From contig JASTWB010000076.1 in NCBI GenBank assembly GCA_032158295.1, positions 1 to 64,000 on the forward strand: a stretch of DNA of 64,000 bases, in the 5' to 3' direction. The position numbers and the translations under genes are program-made. The notes below the pieces were generated by a model that was not told the DNA's origin, did no database searches, and saw only the letters and a program-made list of their open reading frames with translations. Within the stretch, counting starts at the first letter, position 1. The number at the start of each line of letters is the position of its first letter. This document shows positions 1 through 11,422 of the stretch, one piece after another. The stretch is from Pycnopodia helianthoides (Eukaryota; Echinodermata; Asteroidea; Forcipulatida; Asteriidae).

Positions 1-1180
1 GCTGGGGTTAAAAATATCAACTTGAACACTAGCCACAGTCCAGTAATATTAGCACTGGGCCGGTAACCCCAAGTTAGTCCTGCAGTCTAGTGTTTTTAGA
101 AGTACCACCTTTTCAAGTTTACTAATGTTCTCTTAAACCTGTCTATTTCAAACTCCATAATGATGTAGCTCTTGAATATTTGTTATTCTAAATATTGCCA
201 AAGGCTGGCCAAACTAAGTGAGCAATGCTTATGTCTATCTATTCTGTTGGTAGGACGTAATTTTGTAACTTTTTAACCACCTTTCTGCTAATGACTTTTG
301 TAATTTTTTTTCTATTTAATTAGTTTGAACATGGCTATTTGAGGCTGTTTTGAAACGATGCTATGCTTTAGATGTTGCTTTTTATCATTAATCAGTGAAA
401 GTTCTTTATATTTGGAATGCAATGAACAATTTCAGCAAAAGCAACCAGGCCTGATACTTCACGAAGGCAATGGAGGCGATTGACTCGATGCCCCCTGGTC
501 ATTGCCATGGTGCCCCTTGAAATGCTCCCATAGAAATTGACAATTTCCTAAGAGAGGTGCCCTTTACCGAGGAGAGAATGCCTTGGTGACCTTTCCCTTT
601 CTAGAACGAAGCATAAAGGCCTGAGCAACCTTTGTTTTAAAGCAGCATATTGATCTTATCCTCCTTACTTTATGTCATCAAATTTTAGGTTATACTGTTG
701 ATAGGGACAACAAATATAAACTATTAGTTCTGCAGGAGGACAAAAGAATTTGTTTGTTTAACATGGCTGCACAAAATCACAAACGGGTAGTGAGCTTCTA
801 TTGTTTGAGCAAAAGAATCGAGGTGAATATACAGTATAAGGTATTTGTACAGTCTTCTTTAGGATATCCAGTGGACAATTAAGTCAGGGATAAAAAACGC
901 TGTTGATGCCAGTTTTGAGCCTTGGATGGTTGATTGTCATCACATTTTTGCATTAAGATAGATTTCTCCTCGGTGAGTATTTCTCACCAGAAAAATCCCC
1001 CTTTTGAAATCCAGCATGAGGTTCTCAAACTTTGTTAACATGTTCAACTTGGTGATGATTTGTTTCTAGACACTCCATTCCATACTGGGGCCACTTCTAT
1101 AAAACCTGTTTGCACAAACAATTCTAATATGTATTTAATAAAACTTCATGCATAGATTCTGCAATTTAATTGGTTTAGAG
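1..1180. repeat. Upstream duplicated block, copy A
   Basis: This non-coding stretch is a near copy of 9660-11840. I see no open gene in it. It starts inside the 87-bp tandem unit that recurs at 9518-9735 and runs into the lectin upstream region. Compared with copy B it lacks two insertions, each of which sits at a single TTAA here (about 390 and 945), so it serves as the empty-site reference. Confidence 0.75.
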
Positions 1181-1239
1181 TGCATCACATGATATGTCTT
1201 ATTTTTACTGGAAAGCTGCGTAACGCGACACACTAAACC

Positions 1240-1415
1240 CTTAGCAACCAACATACAACACCTGTAGCAACAAGCGTATTATACCCATAGCAACCAATGT
1301 ACTTTACCAACAACAACCAGTGTACTAAATCCATAGCAAAAATGCACTTTACCCATAGCAACCAGTGTAATATATACCCATAGCAACCTGTGTACTATCT
1401 GACTATAACAGTAGC
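1240..1415. repeat. Tandem CATAGCAACC-type array (gene 1 upstream)
   Basis: About seven imperfect units of roughly 23 bp carry a TAGCAACC core followed by TGTACT or similar. The same array lies about 1.3 kb upstream of lectin gene 2 (5080-5290) and, truncated, upstream of gene 3 (11930-12068). The core resembles an RFX/X-box half-site on the minus strand. The repeat structure is seen; any regulatory role is inference. Confidence 0.7.
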
Positions 1416-2625
1416 AACTGCACAGCTTCTTGGTACCTAGAGGTCTAGGCAGAATCGAAGTCTAGGGTGTTACCAAACAAATACTGACTGCTTTCACTCA
1501 TGCTGTGGTTAAAACTTGGACTCACTTGGTAATCCCCGGACAATCTAATTTTTGTATAACTTAGCCTCCAAGAAAACAGAACACTCCAGGGTTCACCACG
1601 GGAGTCGTTGTTTTAACCATAGCACTCAAAACTCAGTCAGTATTTGTATACTATAGGCAGCCACTGTTGAGGTAAATCAGTGGAAACATGCATGCGCATA
1701 CAAGCCACAAATAATTCTTTCTAAGACAATTATTGGTGTTACTTTAAACTCAGGGAGGGCGCTGTTTGAGCTAGTGACATCATATGCAGAAGGTCTTCAT
1801 AGTTTTCTTGATAGAATACAATGTATCTATCAACAAGTAAATATTGCTGTACATACATGTATTCCTTGTGCTTGATTATATAGTTGTGTAGTTTAGTAAT
1901 TTATTTATTCTTACATGGAAGATATTTGGGTCATTGAACTAAGCTATACACTGGTAGTGATATTTTGAGACTGAAAATGTTACTGAGTGTGTACCCTGAT
2001 AGTAACTACCAGTTACTACCCGCTCTATACCCAAAGGCTTTCCTTTCATTTTAGATATTGCCCCCAAAATCAAAGCTTACAAAACAACGTTCAAAAATGG
2101 TTCTTCAGATTAAGATTTCAACCTTGGACTTGTGCAATGCAATAAGCTACCAGAATGTTGATGCCAACCTTTAAAAAATCAATATTGCTTGGCAACAATT
2201 GTTCAGATTTCTTTTCACTCTTTTAAGCATATTATATCTTTCGCTGTTAAGTTCAACCTGAAGAATTAAAGGTGTTTTCGTCTTCTCTTATTCAACAGGA
2301 ATAAAACCAATTCAAAACAGACGCTTCTTCAAGCAGTTGTATTCACTACATTGTTCAGTTCAATTTAGAGCACTGGGTTGTCACTAGCAACAACTCAAAA
2401 ACAGTCATGTGGAACAATAGCATTGAAACAATCCCTGCATTATGATATATTTACAACAATTATCAAAGGTATAAAACTCCTTTAATGTTACGTAGATTAC
2501 TGTAAACAGCCATACTAGTTCCAGTTGTATGCTGAGTGCCAGGTTGGAAGGTCTGCATTTTAAAATAGCCAGTGCAACTGCAAGCTTTGATCCCAATTAC
2601 ATGTATGGCATCATCCAATTATATA
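1416..2625. other. Lectin gene 1 upstream region
   Basis: I find no coding region. The stretch is colinear with 5290-6524 and, with interruptions, with 12480-13826, so it is the 5' flank duplicated with each lectin gene. Short open frames here are not conserved between the copies. I could not place a TATA box or transcription start with confidence. Confidence 0.6.
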
Positions 2626-2660
2626 ATGACTAAAATTGTAATGCTCTATCTGACATGTCT

Positions 2661-3347
2661 CACTATGAAAATCTTTGCTGTGAAACCACGGTGAAATCTC
2701 AGTGAAGTGCAGGATTTGGCTGAAATTCAAGGAGTTTCTTCTCTTTCACCATGCTTTAAGGGAATTGCAGTTCCCTTAAACCACCTTGAAAAAAGAGTCT
2801 CCAGACCATTTACTGGCCTGAATGAATTTCACCCTGATTTCACGGAATGCTCTGCATCAGAGCCTAGAACTCTTTAATTGGTAGATAATTCTCTGGAATG
2901 TCATTTTCCCACTTCCCCCCACTCCATAGTCTCATGGGGGTGATTAGCCATGCTATCGTGCTCTACTCCACAATGTAATTATTAGTCTATGCACACTGTG
3001 CTGACCAGTATACTGATGACCTGAAACAAGGTGAACCCAAATGGCTGACCAATAAACCATATCAGGTTGACTTCCCCTCATTGAACAGTAATCTATCCAG
3101 TTGTATTCATACCAAGGACACCTTGAAAACTTGGTGAATACTCCTTGAATTAAACCACACTTTATACAGACACCCAAAATAGCCTTGGGCTGTTTTCAGC
3201 AGTACAGCAAAGTGAAAACAACGTGAAACACTTAGGCTCTGGCTAGTTAGAAAAGAACTCCATGAAAACAAGGTGAAAAGGGAGAATTAACAATTTCAAG
3301 GAGAAAAGGGATTTCACTCCATTTTCAAGACGAAGATTTTCATAGTG
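2661..3347. mobile_element. Non-autonomous CACTA (EnSpm)-type element in lectin gene 1
   Basis: The ends are near-perfect inverted repeats beginning CACTATGAAAATCTT (2661) and ending AAGATTTTCATAGTG (3347), about 17 bp with one mismatch. The insert is flanked by TCT on both sides (2658-2660 and 3348-3350), a 3-bp target duplication, and paralogous genes 2-4 show the uninterrupted site. Several GTGAAA-type subterminal motifs lie inside each end. CACTA termini with 3-bp duplications are hallmarks of the CACTA/EnSpm superfamily. No transposase frame is present. Confidence 0.88.
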
Positions 3348-3604
3348 TCTGATGACTGGATTCTGCCAGAGCAATCAGGCTTGCCTGGGTTCCATTGGGA
3401 ATGGGCTTTGTCCAGATACTTGGAGCCATTGGGGTGGTAAATGTTACAAAGCCATACAACCCTCAACTTGGTTTTCAGCAAGACAGCAGTGTCTTAAATT
3501 GGATAGCATCATGACTGCGCCAAGTTCCTTGACCGAAACCAAGTTTCTTCAAGAACTGCTTGAACCTGTACACTTCTGGATAAACTGCAATGATCCTGGT
3601 TCAG

Positions 3605-4306
3605 GTAGGTTCTACTTCTATTTCTGCCATATTTTATCTTTTTATCCTGCGTTAATGTTTCCTATTGTTTTTTTCTAGTTATGACGATTTTTGAAAATGT
3701 TTGTAACTTGTGGGGTTTGTCTACAGGAGAAACTTATGAAATAAAAGCATGTAGTCTACTTTCATGGTTGTTCATACAATAAAAAAACGACAATTGGAAA
3801 AGTTTTGAGACACTTGGTGGCAGCAGACTCTTCAGCTGAGGTAAATCTTTTGATCTTGGAAATGTGTCATTCCAAGAAGGAAAAAAGGAAAGTCAGCTGG
3901 TTTTTACTGGACTATTGGCTGCTGCCAATAGTGTCCTCAGGTCACCAATAATGACAATATGTCAAACACAGTGAACTTCAGTGTTATTAACATTGATATA
4001 TTGTCATGACAATTCTTACATGGATAGCTCAGAACATGTTGCATTGTATACATGTAGTACAACAGTTTGCTTCAAAGCTGAACCAATCAACAGTACATGT
4101 CCATAAATATCATATTATATAAGCATCAAGTAACTAGAATTCTGTTCAGTTATCTTTGTGGCTGGTCATGCATTGAGTGAAAATAATGAAACTGAGATGG
4201 AACCTCAGAGTTCCGATATTGATAAAGTATGCCCACATGCAAATACTATACACCTTTGTTCAATGTTTAAAATAGAAACACTTGTTTTGTGTGTTTTAAT
4301 TGGCAG
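3605..4306 (+). other. Lectin gene 1 intron
   Basis: This phase-1 intron has a GTAGGT donor and a TTGGCAG acceptor. It holds the imperfect inverted repeat found in all four lectin introns (one arm near 3820, the other near 3915-3940). Confidence 0.75.
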
Positions 4307-4500
4307 GAGTATTTGAATGCAAGGACGGGATTGAAGTTATACACTACAAAGAGTGGAGTTTTGGTCAGCCTAGTAATTGGTTTGCGGGTGGTGAACAGTG
4401 TGTTGAGGTCTGGAGTAATGGTGAATGGAATGATGCACCATGTGATTATAAACACCCTGCTGTCTGCAAAAAGTCAATCAAACCAATGTTACACTTATAA

Positions 4501-6524
4501 ATCAGCCAATTACAATCAGTAAAGCAAATGCTTTTAACTGAGATTCACAAGGTGACATGATTTTAAGACCAAAACTACACAAAATAAAGTTCCACGAGCC
4601 TCACATGGATTGAAATGTGTGAACAAATTTCGTTGCTAAGAAAAAAATCTTGCAGATTTGTTTATTTAACAATATTTACACAACTTTGTATTGTTTTTTA
4701 CACGAAATCACTTACTCACTTCGCCCAACTTACCTTTCTTTTTTATTAAGTGAGACAACAGTTACATGTACATGAAGTTGGGCATGATTTTAAGTTGGGC
4801 ATGCAAATTATGAAGTTTGCTCAACTAATAACCTCTTTTAATTTTTAGCTTACCAATAGGTGAAGTTTGGCATGATTCCAAGTTAGAATTGACAAATCTC
4901 CCCTCTCGACACAACAGCACTGATATTATAGAATCAGACAGTGAATTGAGCAAAACTTGATGCCTGATATGTACTATAAAACTTCATGCATAGATTCTGC
5001 TATTTGATTGGTTTAGAGTGCATCACATGATACATGTATGTCTTATTTTTACCGGAAAGTTGTGTAACGCAACACACTATACCCTTAGCAACCAACATAC
5101 AACACCTGTAGCAACAAGCGTACTATACCCATAGCAACTAATATACTTTACAAACAACAACCAGTGTACTAAATCCATAGCAAAAATGTACTTTACCCAT
5201 AGCAACCAGTGTACTATCCCCATAGCAACCAATGTACTCTAACCATAGCAACCATTGTACTTTACCCATAGCAACCATTATTCTATCTGGCTATACCAGT
5301 AGCAACTACACAGCTTCTTGGTACCTAGAGGTCTAGGCAGAATCTATGTCTAGGGTGTTACCAAACAAATACTGACTGCTTTCACTTATGCTATGGTTAA
5401 AACCTTCACTCTCTAGGTAATCCCCGGACAATCTAATTTTTCTATGACTTTGCCTCCAGGAAAATAGAACACTCCAATATTAAAAACGGGAGTCCTTGTT
5501 TTAACCATACCACTAAAAAACAGTCAGTATTTGTATACTATAGGCAGCCACTGTTGAGGTAAATCAGTGGAAACATGCATGCGCATACACGCCACAAATA
5601 ATTCATTCTATGCCAATGATTGGTGTTACTTTGAACTCAAGGAGGGCGCTGTTTGAGCTAGTGACATCATATGCAGAAGGTCTTCATAGTTTTCCTGATA
5701 GAATACAATGTATCTATCAACAAGTAATTATTGCTGTACATATTCCTTGTGCTTGATTATATATTGTTGTGTAGTTTGGTATTTTGGTTATTCTTACATG
5801 GAAGATATTTGTGTCTTTGAACTAAGCTATACACTGTGGTGATTTTTTGAGACTGAAAATGTTTCAGAGCGTGTACCCTGATAGTAACTATCAGTTACTA
5901 CCCACTCTAATCACAAAGGCTTTCCTTTCATTTTAAATATTGCTCTACAAAATCAAAGCTTACAAAACAACGTTCAAAAATGGTTCTTCATATTACAATT
6001 TCAACCTTGGCCATGTGCAATTTAATAAGCTACCAGTAACTAGACCAAACTGTTGATGCCATCCTTTAAAAAATCAAAATTGCTTGGCAACAATTGTTCA
6101 GATTTCTTTTCAAAGTTTTCAGCATAATATACCTATTGCGGTTAATTTCAATCTGAAGCATTAGAGGTGTGTATGTCTTTGCTAAATCAAGATGAATAAA
6201 ACCAATTAAAAACAGACACTACTTCAAGCATTTGTATTCAGTTTTTTTAAAGTTCAATTGAGTGTACTTGGTGGTCACTAGTAACAACTCAAATCAGCAA
6301 TGTGGAACATTAGCATTAAAACAATCCCTGCAACGGCATAGATTTACTACAAATATCAAAGGTAAAAATCTCCTTTAATGTTGCTTAGATTACTGCAAAC
6401 AGCCACTGTAATACACATACTGGTTCCAGTTGGTTGCTGAGTGCCAGGTTGACAGGTCTGCATTTTAAACAAGCCAGTGCAACTGCAAGATTTGATCCCA
6501 ATTATGGCATCATCAAATCATATA
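4501..6524. repeat. Gene 1 to gene 2 spacer with duplicated flanks
   Basis: The stretch contains the 3' flank shared by all the lectin genes, with repeated AGTTGGGCATGAT motifs (about 4770-4880), then the tandem CATAGCAACC array at 5080-5290, then the 5' flank colinear with 1416-2625. No protein-coding gene is seen. Confidence 0.65.
4583..4588 (+). promoter_or_regulatory. Poly(A) signal candidate, lectin gene 1
   Basis: AATAAA lies 82 nt after the stop codon of exon 2. Position and hexamer fit a polyadenylation signal, but cleavage cannot be verified from sequence. Confidence 0.45.
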
Positions 6525-7701
6525 ATGACTAAGATTGTAATGCTCTATCTGTCATGTCTGATGACTGGATTCTGCCAGAGCAATCAGGCTTGCCTGGGTT
6601 CCATTGGGAATGGGCTTTGTCCAGATACTTGGAGCCATTGGGGTGGTAAATGTTACAAAGCCATACAACCCTCGACTTGGTTTTCAGCAAGACAGCAGTG
6701 TCTTAAATTGGATAGCATCATGACTGCCCCGAGTTCAATGACCGAAACGAAGTTTCTTCAAGAACTGCTTGAACCTGTACACTTCTGGATTAATTGCATT
6801 GATCCTGAATCAGGTAGGTTCTACTGCTATTTCTGCCATCTGGATTGTTTTAACCTGAGTTATGTTTCATGTTGTCATTTTCTAGTCATGTTTGATAAAC
6901 GTTTGTAACTTGATGGGTTTGTCTACATGAGAAACTTATGAAAAAAGCATGTAATCTACTAGTACAAGGGTTATTCAAACAAATAAAATCACAGAATTTT
7001 GAGACATTTGTTAGGAACACTTGGTGGCAGCAGACTCATCAGCTGAGGTAAAGCCTTTGTTTTTGAAAATGTGTCATGCTGAAAACGGAAAAGAGGAAAA
7101 TCAGCTGGTTTGTCTGGACTATTGTCTGCTGCCACCTAGAGTACTAAAGTCACCCAGTGTGATGATATGTCACACAAAGTGACCTGCAGTGTTAATAACA
7201 TGGGCATAATGTCATGACAATTCTGATATGGGTAGTTCAGAACATGTTGCATTGTATACAGTACAACAGTTTCCTTCAAAGCTGTATCAATCAACAGTAC
7301 ATGTCCATAAATATCATCTTATACAAGCACCTCTTAACTAGAATTCTGTTCAGTTACCTTTGTGGCTGGTCATGCATTGAGTGAAAATAATGAAACTAAG
7401 ATGGAACCTCAGTGTGCCAATATTTTAAAGTATGTCCCATGCAAATACTACACACCTTTGTTCAAAGTTTTAAATAGAAACACTTGTTTTGTGTGTTATA
7501 TTTGCAGGAGTATTTGAATGCAAGGAAGGGATGAAAGTTATTCACTACAGAGAGTGGCTTAATGGAGAGCCTAGTGATTGGTTTGCTGGTGGTGAACAGT
7601 GTGTTGAGATCTGGACTAATGGTCAATGGAATGATGCACCATGTGGTCATCCAAAACCTGCTGTCTGCAAAAAGTCTATCACAGCAATGTTACACTTATA
7701 A
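6525..7701 (+). CDS. Secreted C-type lectin (gene 2), exons 6525-6813 and 7508-7701
   Basis: This is a predicted calcium-dependent carbohydrate-binding protein of 160 residues. Residues 1-19 form a hydrophobic signal peptide and the rest is one long-form C-type lectin domain. The canonical cysteine pairs are C59-C150 and C128-C142, with the N-terminal pair C32-C43. C91 and C101 look like an extra pair that straddles the intron. C23 is left unpaired and could link subunits. The binding loop has EPS-D-W at 117-121, where mannose-type lectins have EPN, and WND at 137-139 is intact. Exon 1 ends before GTAGGT and exon 2 follows TTTGCAG, phase 1. The start ATG at 6525 was chosen because it opens the signal peptide; the frame extends upstream without another ATG. 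It is the best-preserved gene of the cluster. The family call is strong; ligand specificity is unknown. Confidence 0.88.
6814..7507 (+). other. Lectin gene 2 intron with inverted repeat
   Basis: The phase-1 intron contains GGTGGCAGCAGAC at 7023-7035 and its exact complement GTCTGCTGCCACC at 7124-7136. It could fold in pre-mRNA or be a remnant of a small inverted-repeat element. Confidence 0.75.
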
Positions 7702-8329
7702 ATCAGCAGTTTACAATCAGCAAAGCAAATGCTTTTAGCTGAGACTCACAAAGTGATTTTGCATGATTTTTACTCCAAAACCTGGTAAAAATAACACTGT
7801 GCGAAGAAGTTTCACTCAAACCAAAGTTCCAATAGCCTTATGTGGATTCAAATGTGTGCACACTTTTTCTTACAGATTTATTTAATAATTAATAAAATCT
7901 AGATAACTATTTATAACATAAATATCTAAATAACAAATTTCTCCCAACTTAACTTTTTTTTTTATAGTTAAGCCAAACAGTAGTTAGATGAAGTTGGGAA
8001 GGATTTTAAGGTGGGTAACCATTTTAAGAAAATTTCATAAATTAAACCTTTTTCAATTATTATGCCAACCAATAATTAGATGAAGTTGGGCATGATTTCA
8101 AGTTGGGATGGAAAGATTTCCACTCTTAACACAACATCATTTATAGTTTAGTAACAGACAACAAATTAAGCAATGCTTTATGTTAAAAAAAAAACCCTTT
8201 TTCTTTGTAAAAAGCAAAAAAAGATAATTATAATATAATTTTGTATCAACAAAATGTGGAACGAAAATCATAACACTTCCTACAATTAAAGGTGTGCTGA
8301 TGAATTGAAACACTTGTTATAAATTGCAG

Positions 8330-8523
8330 GAGTATTTGAATGCAAGGAAGGGATGCAAGTTATTCTCTACAAAGAGTGGTTTGATGGAGAGCCTAGTCAT
8401 TGGTTTGCTGGTGGTGAACAGTGTGTTGAGGTCAGGAGTAAGGGTAAATGGAATGATGCACCATGTGATTATAAAAAACCTGCTGTCTGCAAAAAGTCAA
8501 TCACAGCAATGTTACACTTATAA
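8330..8523 (+). CDS. Second copy of the lectin terminal exon (candidate alternative exon 2b)
   Basis: This 194-nt exon is open and has an acceptor-like AATTGCAG in front. It has the same phase and the same stop position as the other terminal exons. It encodes the second half of the lectin domain, with an EPS-H-W loop, an intact WND triplet and all the expected cysteines. No exon 1 precedes it: it lies 628 bp after the stop of gene 2, inside a tandem duplication of the exon plus its 3' flank. It could be spliced to gene 2 exon 1 in place of 7508-7701, giving a different sugar-binding half, or it could be a stranded duplicate. Open frame and kept residues argue against long neglect. Confidence 0.7.
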
Positions 8524-9517
8524 ATCAGCAGTTTACATTCAGTGAAGCAAATGCTTTTAACTGCGACTCACAAAGTAACTTTGCATGTTTTTTTATTTCA
8601 AAACTTTGAAACAAAACACTGTGCAAAGAAGTCTCACTCAAACCAAAGTTCTACAGGCCTTATGTGGATTCAAATGTGTGCACAATTTTCTGGCTAAAAT
8701 AAATCTTACAAAAATTTGTTTAATAAATAAAAATATTTAAATACCAGTGTAAACGGTTAATAAATTTCACCCAACTTACTTTTTTGTGTACAATTAAGCC
8801 AATCAGAAGTTAGATGAAGTTGGGCAGGATTTTAAGGTGGCCAACCAATTTAAGAAATGTTCATCAAATAACATGTTTTTAATTATTAGGCCAACCAATA
8901 GTAAGATGAAATTGGGCATGAATACATGTTGAGATGGAAAGATTTCCACTCTCGACTCATCAGCACTTTTAGACAGCAAATTAAGCAATGCTCTATGTCC
9001 AGAAAACTTTGACTTTGTAAAAAGTAAAAATATAGATCATTCTAATCTTTCACTGAAAATAATTGTTTATCAACAAAATGTGAAAAGATACATGCACAGA
9101 AACCTACACAATGAAACTGATATTTCTGTTTGGAGTAGTATAAATCAAATCAGACACCATGTTGTGGGAATTACAAAGCCATACAACAAGGGCGAGCAGG
9201 GGAGGCAACTGCGCTCCAAGTTCAGGCAAGACAGCTGGGAACATTTGAGAACCAAGAAGAAAAAAAGGACAGAGAAAGTAAAACAGACGTTTTACCCATT
9301 GACAGAGATTGGTATATGATTTTATATGTGCAATTTTTGAGGTAAATTAACCCCTCTACCCCCCCCCTCCCCCAACCCTTTAAAAAAGTGTCTCCATAAC
9401 ACCCATGGAGGGGAATTACATGCACTACTTCTGTGGAATCTCATGATACAAAATGTTATGTGTAACAGGAAAGTTGCTTTGTACAGGACATGAACACCAA
9501 TTGGACTACTGGCTAGA
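8524..9517. repeat. 3' flank of exon 2b, copies also at 7702-8280, 15000-15900 and 18140-19160
   Basis: No gene is seen. The segment contains paired AGATGAAGTTGGGCA motifs and a stretch beginning near 9070 that recurs after genes 3 and 4. It ends with a C-rich run at 9357-9376. An open frame at 9080-9319 is not preserved in the sister copies, so I do not call it a gene. Confidence 0.6.
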
Positions 9518-9735
9518 GTCCAGTAATATTAGCACTGGGCCAGTAACACCACAACCAAACAAGTCCAGCTGGGGTTCAAAATATCAACTTGAACACAAGC
9601 CACAGTCCAGTAATATTAGCACTGGGCCAGTAACACCACAACCAAACAAGTCCAGCTGGGGGTTCAAAATACCCACTGGAACACTAGCCACAGTCCAGTA
9701 ATATTAGCACTGGGCCAGTAACCCCAAGTTAGTCC
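9518..9735. repeat. 87-bp tandem repeat, about 2.5 copies
   Basis: The unit includes GTCCAGTAATATTAGCAC and starts at 9518, 9605 and 9693. Related units occur at 1-70, near 15980 and at 19165-19360, so this array marks the junctions between lectin duplication blocks. Confidence 0.8.
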
Positions 9736-10047
9736 TGCAGTCTAGTGTTTTTAGAAGTACCACCTTTTCAAGTTTACTAATGTTCTCTTAAACCTGTCTA
9801 TTTCGAAACTCCATAATGATGTAGCTCTTGAGTATTTGTTATTCTAAATATTGCCAAAGGCTGGCCAAACTAAGTGAGCAATGCTTATGTCTATCTATTC
9901 TGTTGGTAGTATGTAATTTTGTAACTTTTTAACCACTTCTTTGCTAATGACTTTTGTATTTTTTTTTCTATTTAATTAGTTTGAACATGGCTATTTGAGG
10001 CTGTTTTGAAACGATGCTATGCTTTAGATGTTGCTTTTTATCATTAA

Positions 10048-10859
10048 CCCTAACAGACTAGGCCCTTGGGTAGACATACTGCCCAAATCCTTCGATATCC
10101 TTCAGAATAATGTTGTCATAAACCTAAAGAGCCCAAATCCTTCAATATCCTTCAACTTATTGTAAGTATACATATTAGCCCAAATCCTTCAAAATCCTTT
10201 AGAGACAGAAGTAAGGGAGTCAATCTTGTGATTTACTTTAGGGACCTTGGTGTATGATATTTGATCAATTAGGTGCTTTTGTTCCATTTTTTGGCTCAGT
10301 CAACAGATATTTATGGTGGAGTTCGTACCACATCGCCCACTCAGATATTTAAAATCAATTCAACTTTCATATTGTTGATACCCATTGACCTATATATCTT
10401 ACTTAATTTGGCTTATTGATATTGAAATCAATTTAGAATATTACATAACATTACCCTCAAACAAATGGAAGTGCCCTAAGAAATTCCAAAGATTACAATG
10501 GTGTGTTTACTAAGACTGTGTGGTGGTGATACATGTACAATAAACCACAATAAACATCCAATGCCCGGGAACCCTAACAGCACTACCAAGCAAACAAAAA
10601 ACACTTTAGTTGCCAATAATCAAACAAAAAAATATGTTGACTTTATTACAATCTCCACCCCTAAAAGCCCAAAACCTTCAGAATCATATTTTGGCTAAGC
10701 TGCATAATACCTAAAACCTTCAAAATCCTCCTATGTAAAAACAGCCTGATAGCCCAAGTCCTCCAAAATCCTATCCTAACAAAAACTCATTTTAGCCCAA
10801 ATCCTTCGAAATCCTCCACTTTGGCAAGGAGGATATTGTAGGACTTGGGTTCTTTAGGG
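10048..10859. mobile_element. TTAA-target (piggyBac-like) non-autonomous element
   Basis: The insert begins CCCTAACAGA and ends TTCTTTAGGG, so its termini are inverted (CCCTAA/TTAGGG). It is flanked by TTAA at 10044-10047 and 10860-10863, and copy A has one TTAA at the matching place. TTAA duplication plus a CCC-starting terminus is typical of piggyBac. Inside are about seven imperfect copies of a GCCCAAATCCTTCRAAATCC motif. No transposase frame is seen. Confidence 0.85.
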
Positions 10860-11422
10860 TTAATCAGTGAAAGTTCTTTATATTTGGAATGCAATGAACA
10901 ATTTCAGCAAAAGCAACCAGGCCTGATACTGGTAATGGAGGCGATTGCCTCGATGCCCCCTGGTCATTGCCATGGTGCCCCTTGAAATGCTCCAAAAGAA
11001 ATTTACAATTTCCTCATAGAGGTGCCCTTTACCAAAGAGAGAATGCCTTGGTGACCTTTCCCTTTCTAGAACAGAGCATAAAGGCCTGAGCAACCTTTGT
11101 TTTAAAGCAACACATTGATCTAATCCTCCTTACTTTATGTCATCAAATTTTAGGTTATACTGTTGATAGGGACAACAAATATAAACTATTAGTTCTGCAG
11201 GAGGACGACAACAATTTTTTTGATTAACATGGCTGCACAAAATCACAAACGGGTATTGAGTTTCTATTGTTTAAGCAAAAGAATCGAGGTGAATATACAG
11301 TATAAGGTATTTGTACAGTCTACTTTAGGATATCCAGTGGACAATTAAGTCGGGGATAAAAAACGCTGTTGATGCCAGTTTTGAGCCTTGGATGGTTGAT
11401 TGTCATCACATTTTTGCATTAA

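Larger units (their letters stand above)
2626..4500 (+). pseudogene. C-type lectin gene 1, signal peptide split by a transposon
   Basis: This member of the tandem C-type lectin family is colinear with genes 2-4. The start ATG at 2626 begins the same signal peptide, but after 35 nt the frame enters a 687-bp inserted element (2661-3347) and soon stops. Coding sequence resumes at 3351, and exon 1 ends at 3604 before GTAGGT. Exon 2 (4307-4500) is open and ends at TAA. Without the insert and one TCT repeat the exon would be 289 nt, exactly as in its paralogues. The carbohydrate loop reads QPS-N-W rather than EPS, and the WND triplet is kept. A downstream ATG at 3352 could start a form without the hydrophobic signal. 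It is broken as a secreted lectin unless the insert is spliced out. Confidence 0.8.

Noticed and set aside
7029..7043. Minus-strand CTGATGAGTC in lectin intron 2 as a ribozyme core
   Set aside because: No GAAA or pairing stem II is present; it is part of the intronic inverted repeat.
9080..9319. 79-codon frame in the lectin 3' flank
   Set aside because: Sister flanks at 12278, 15579 and 18770 have shifted or stopped frames, so it is not conserved as protein.
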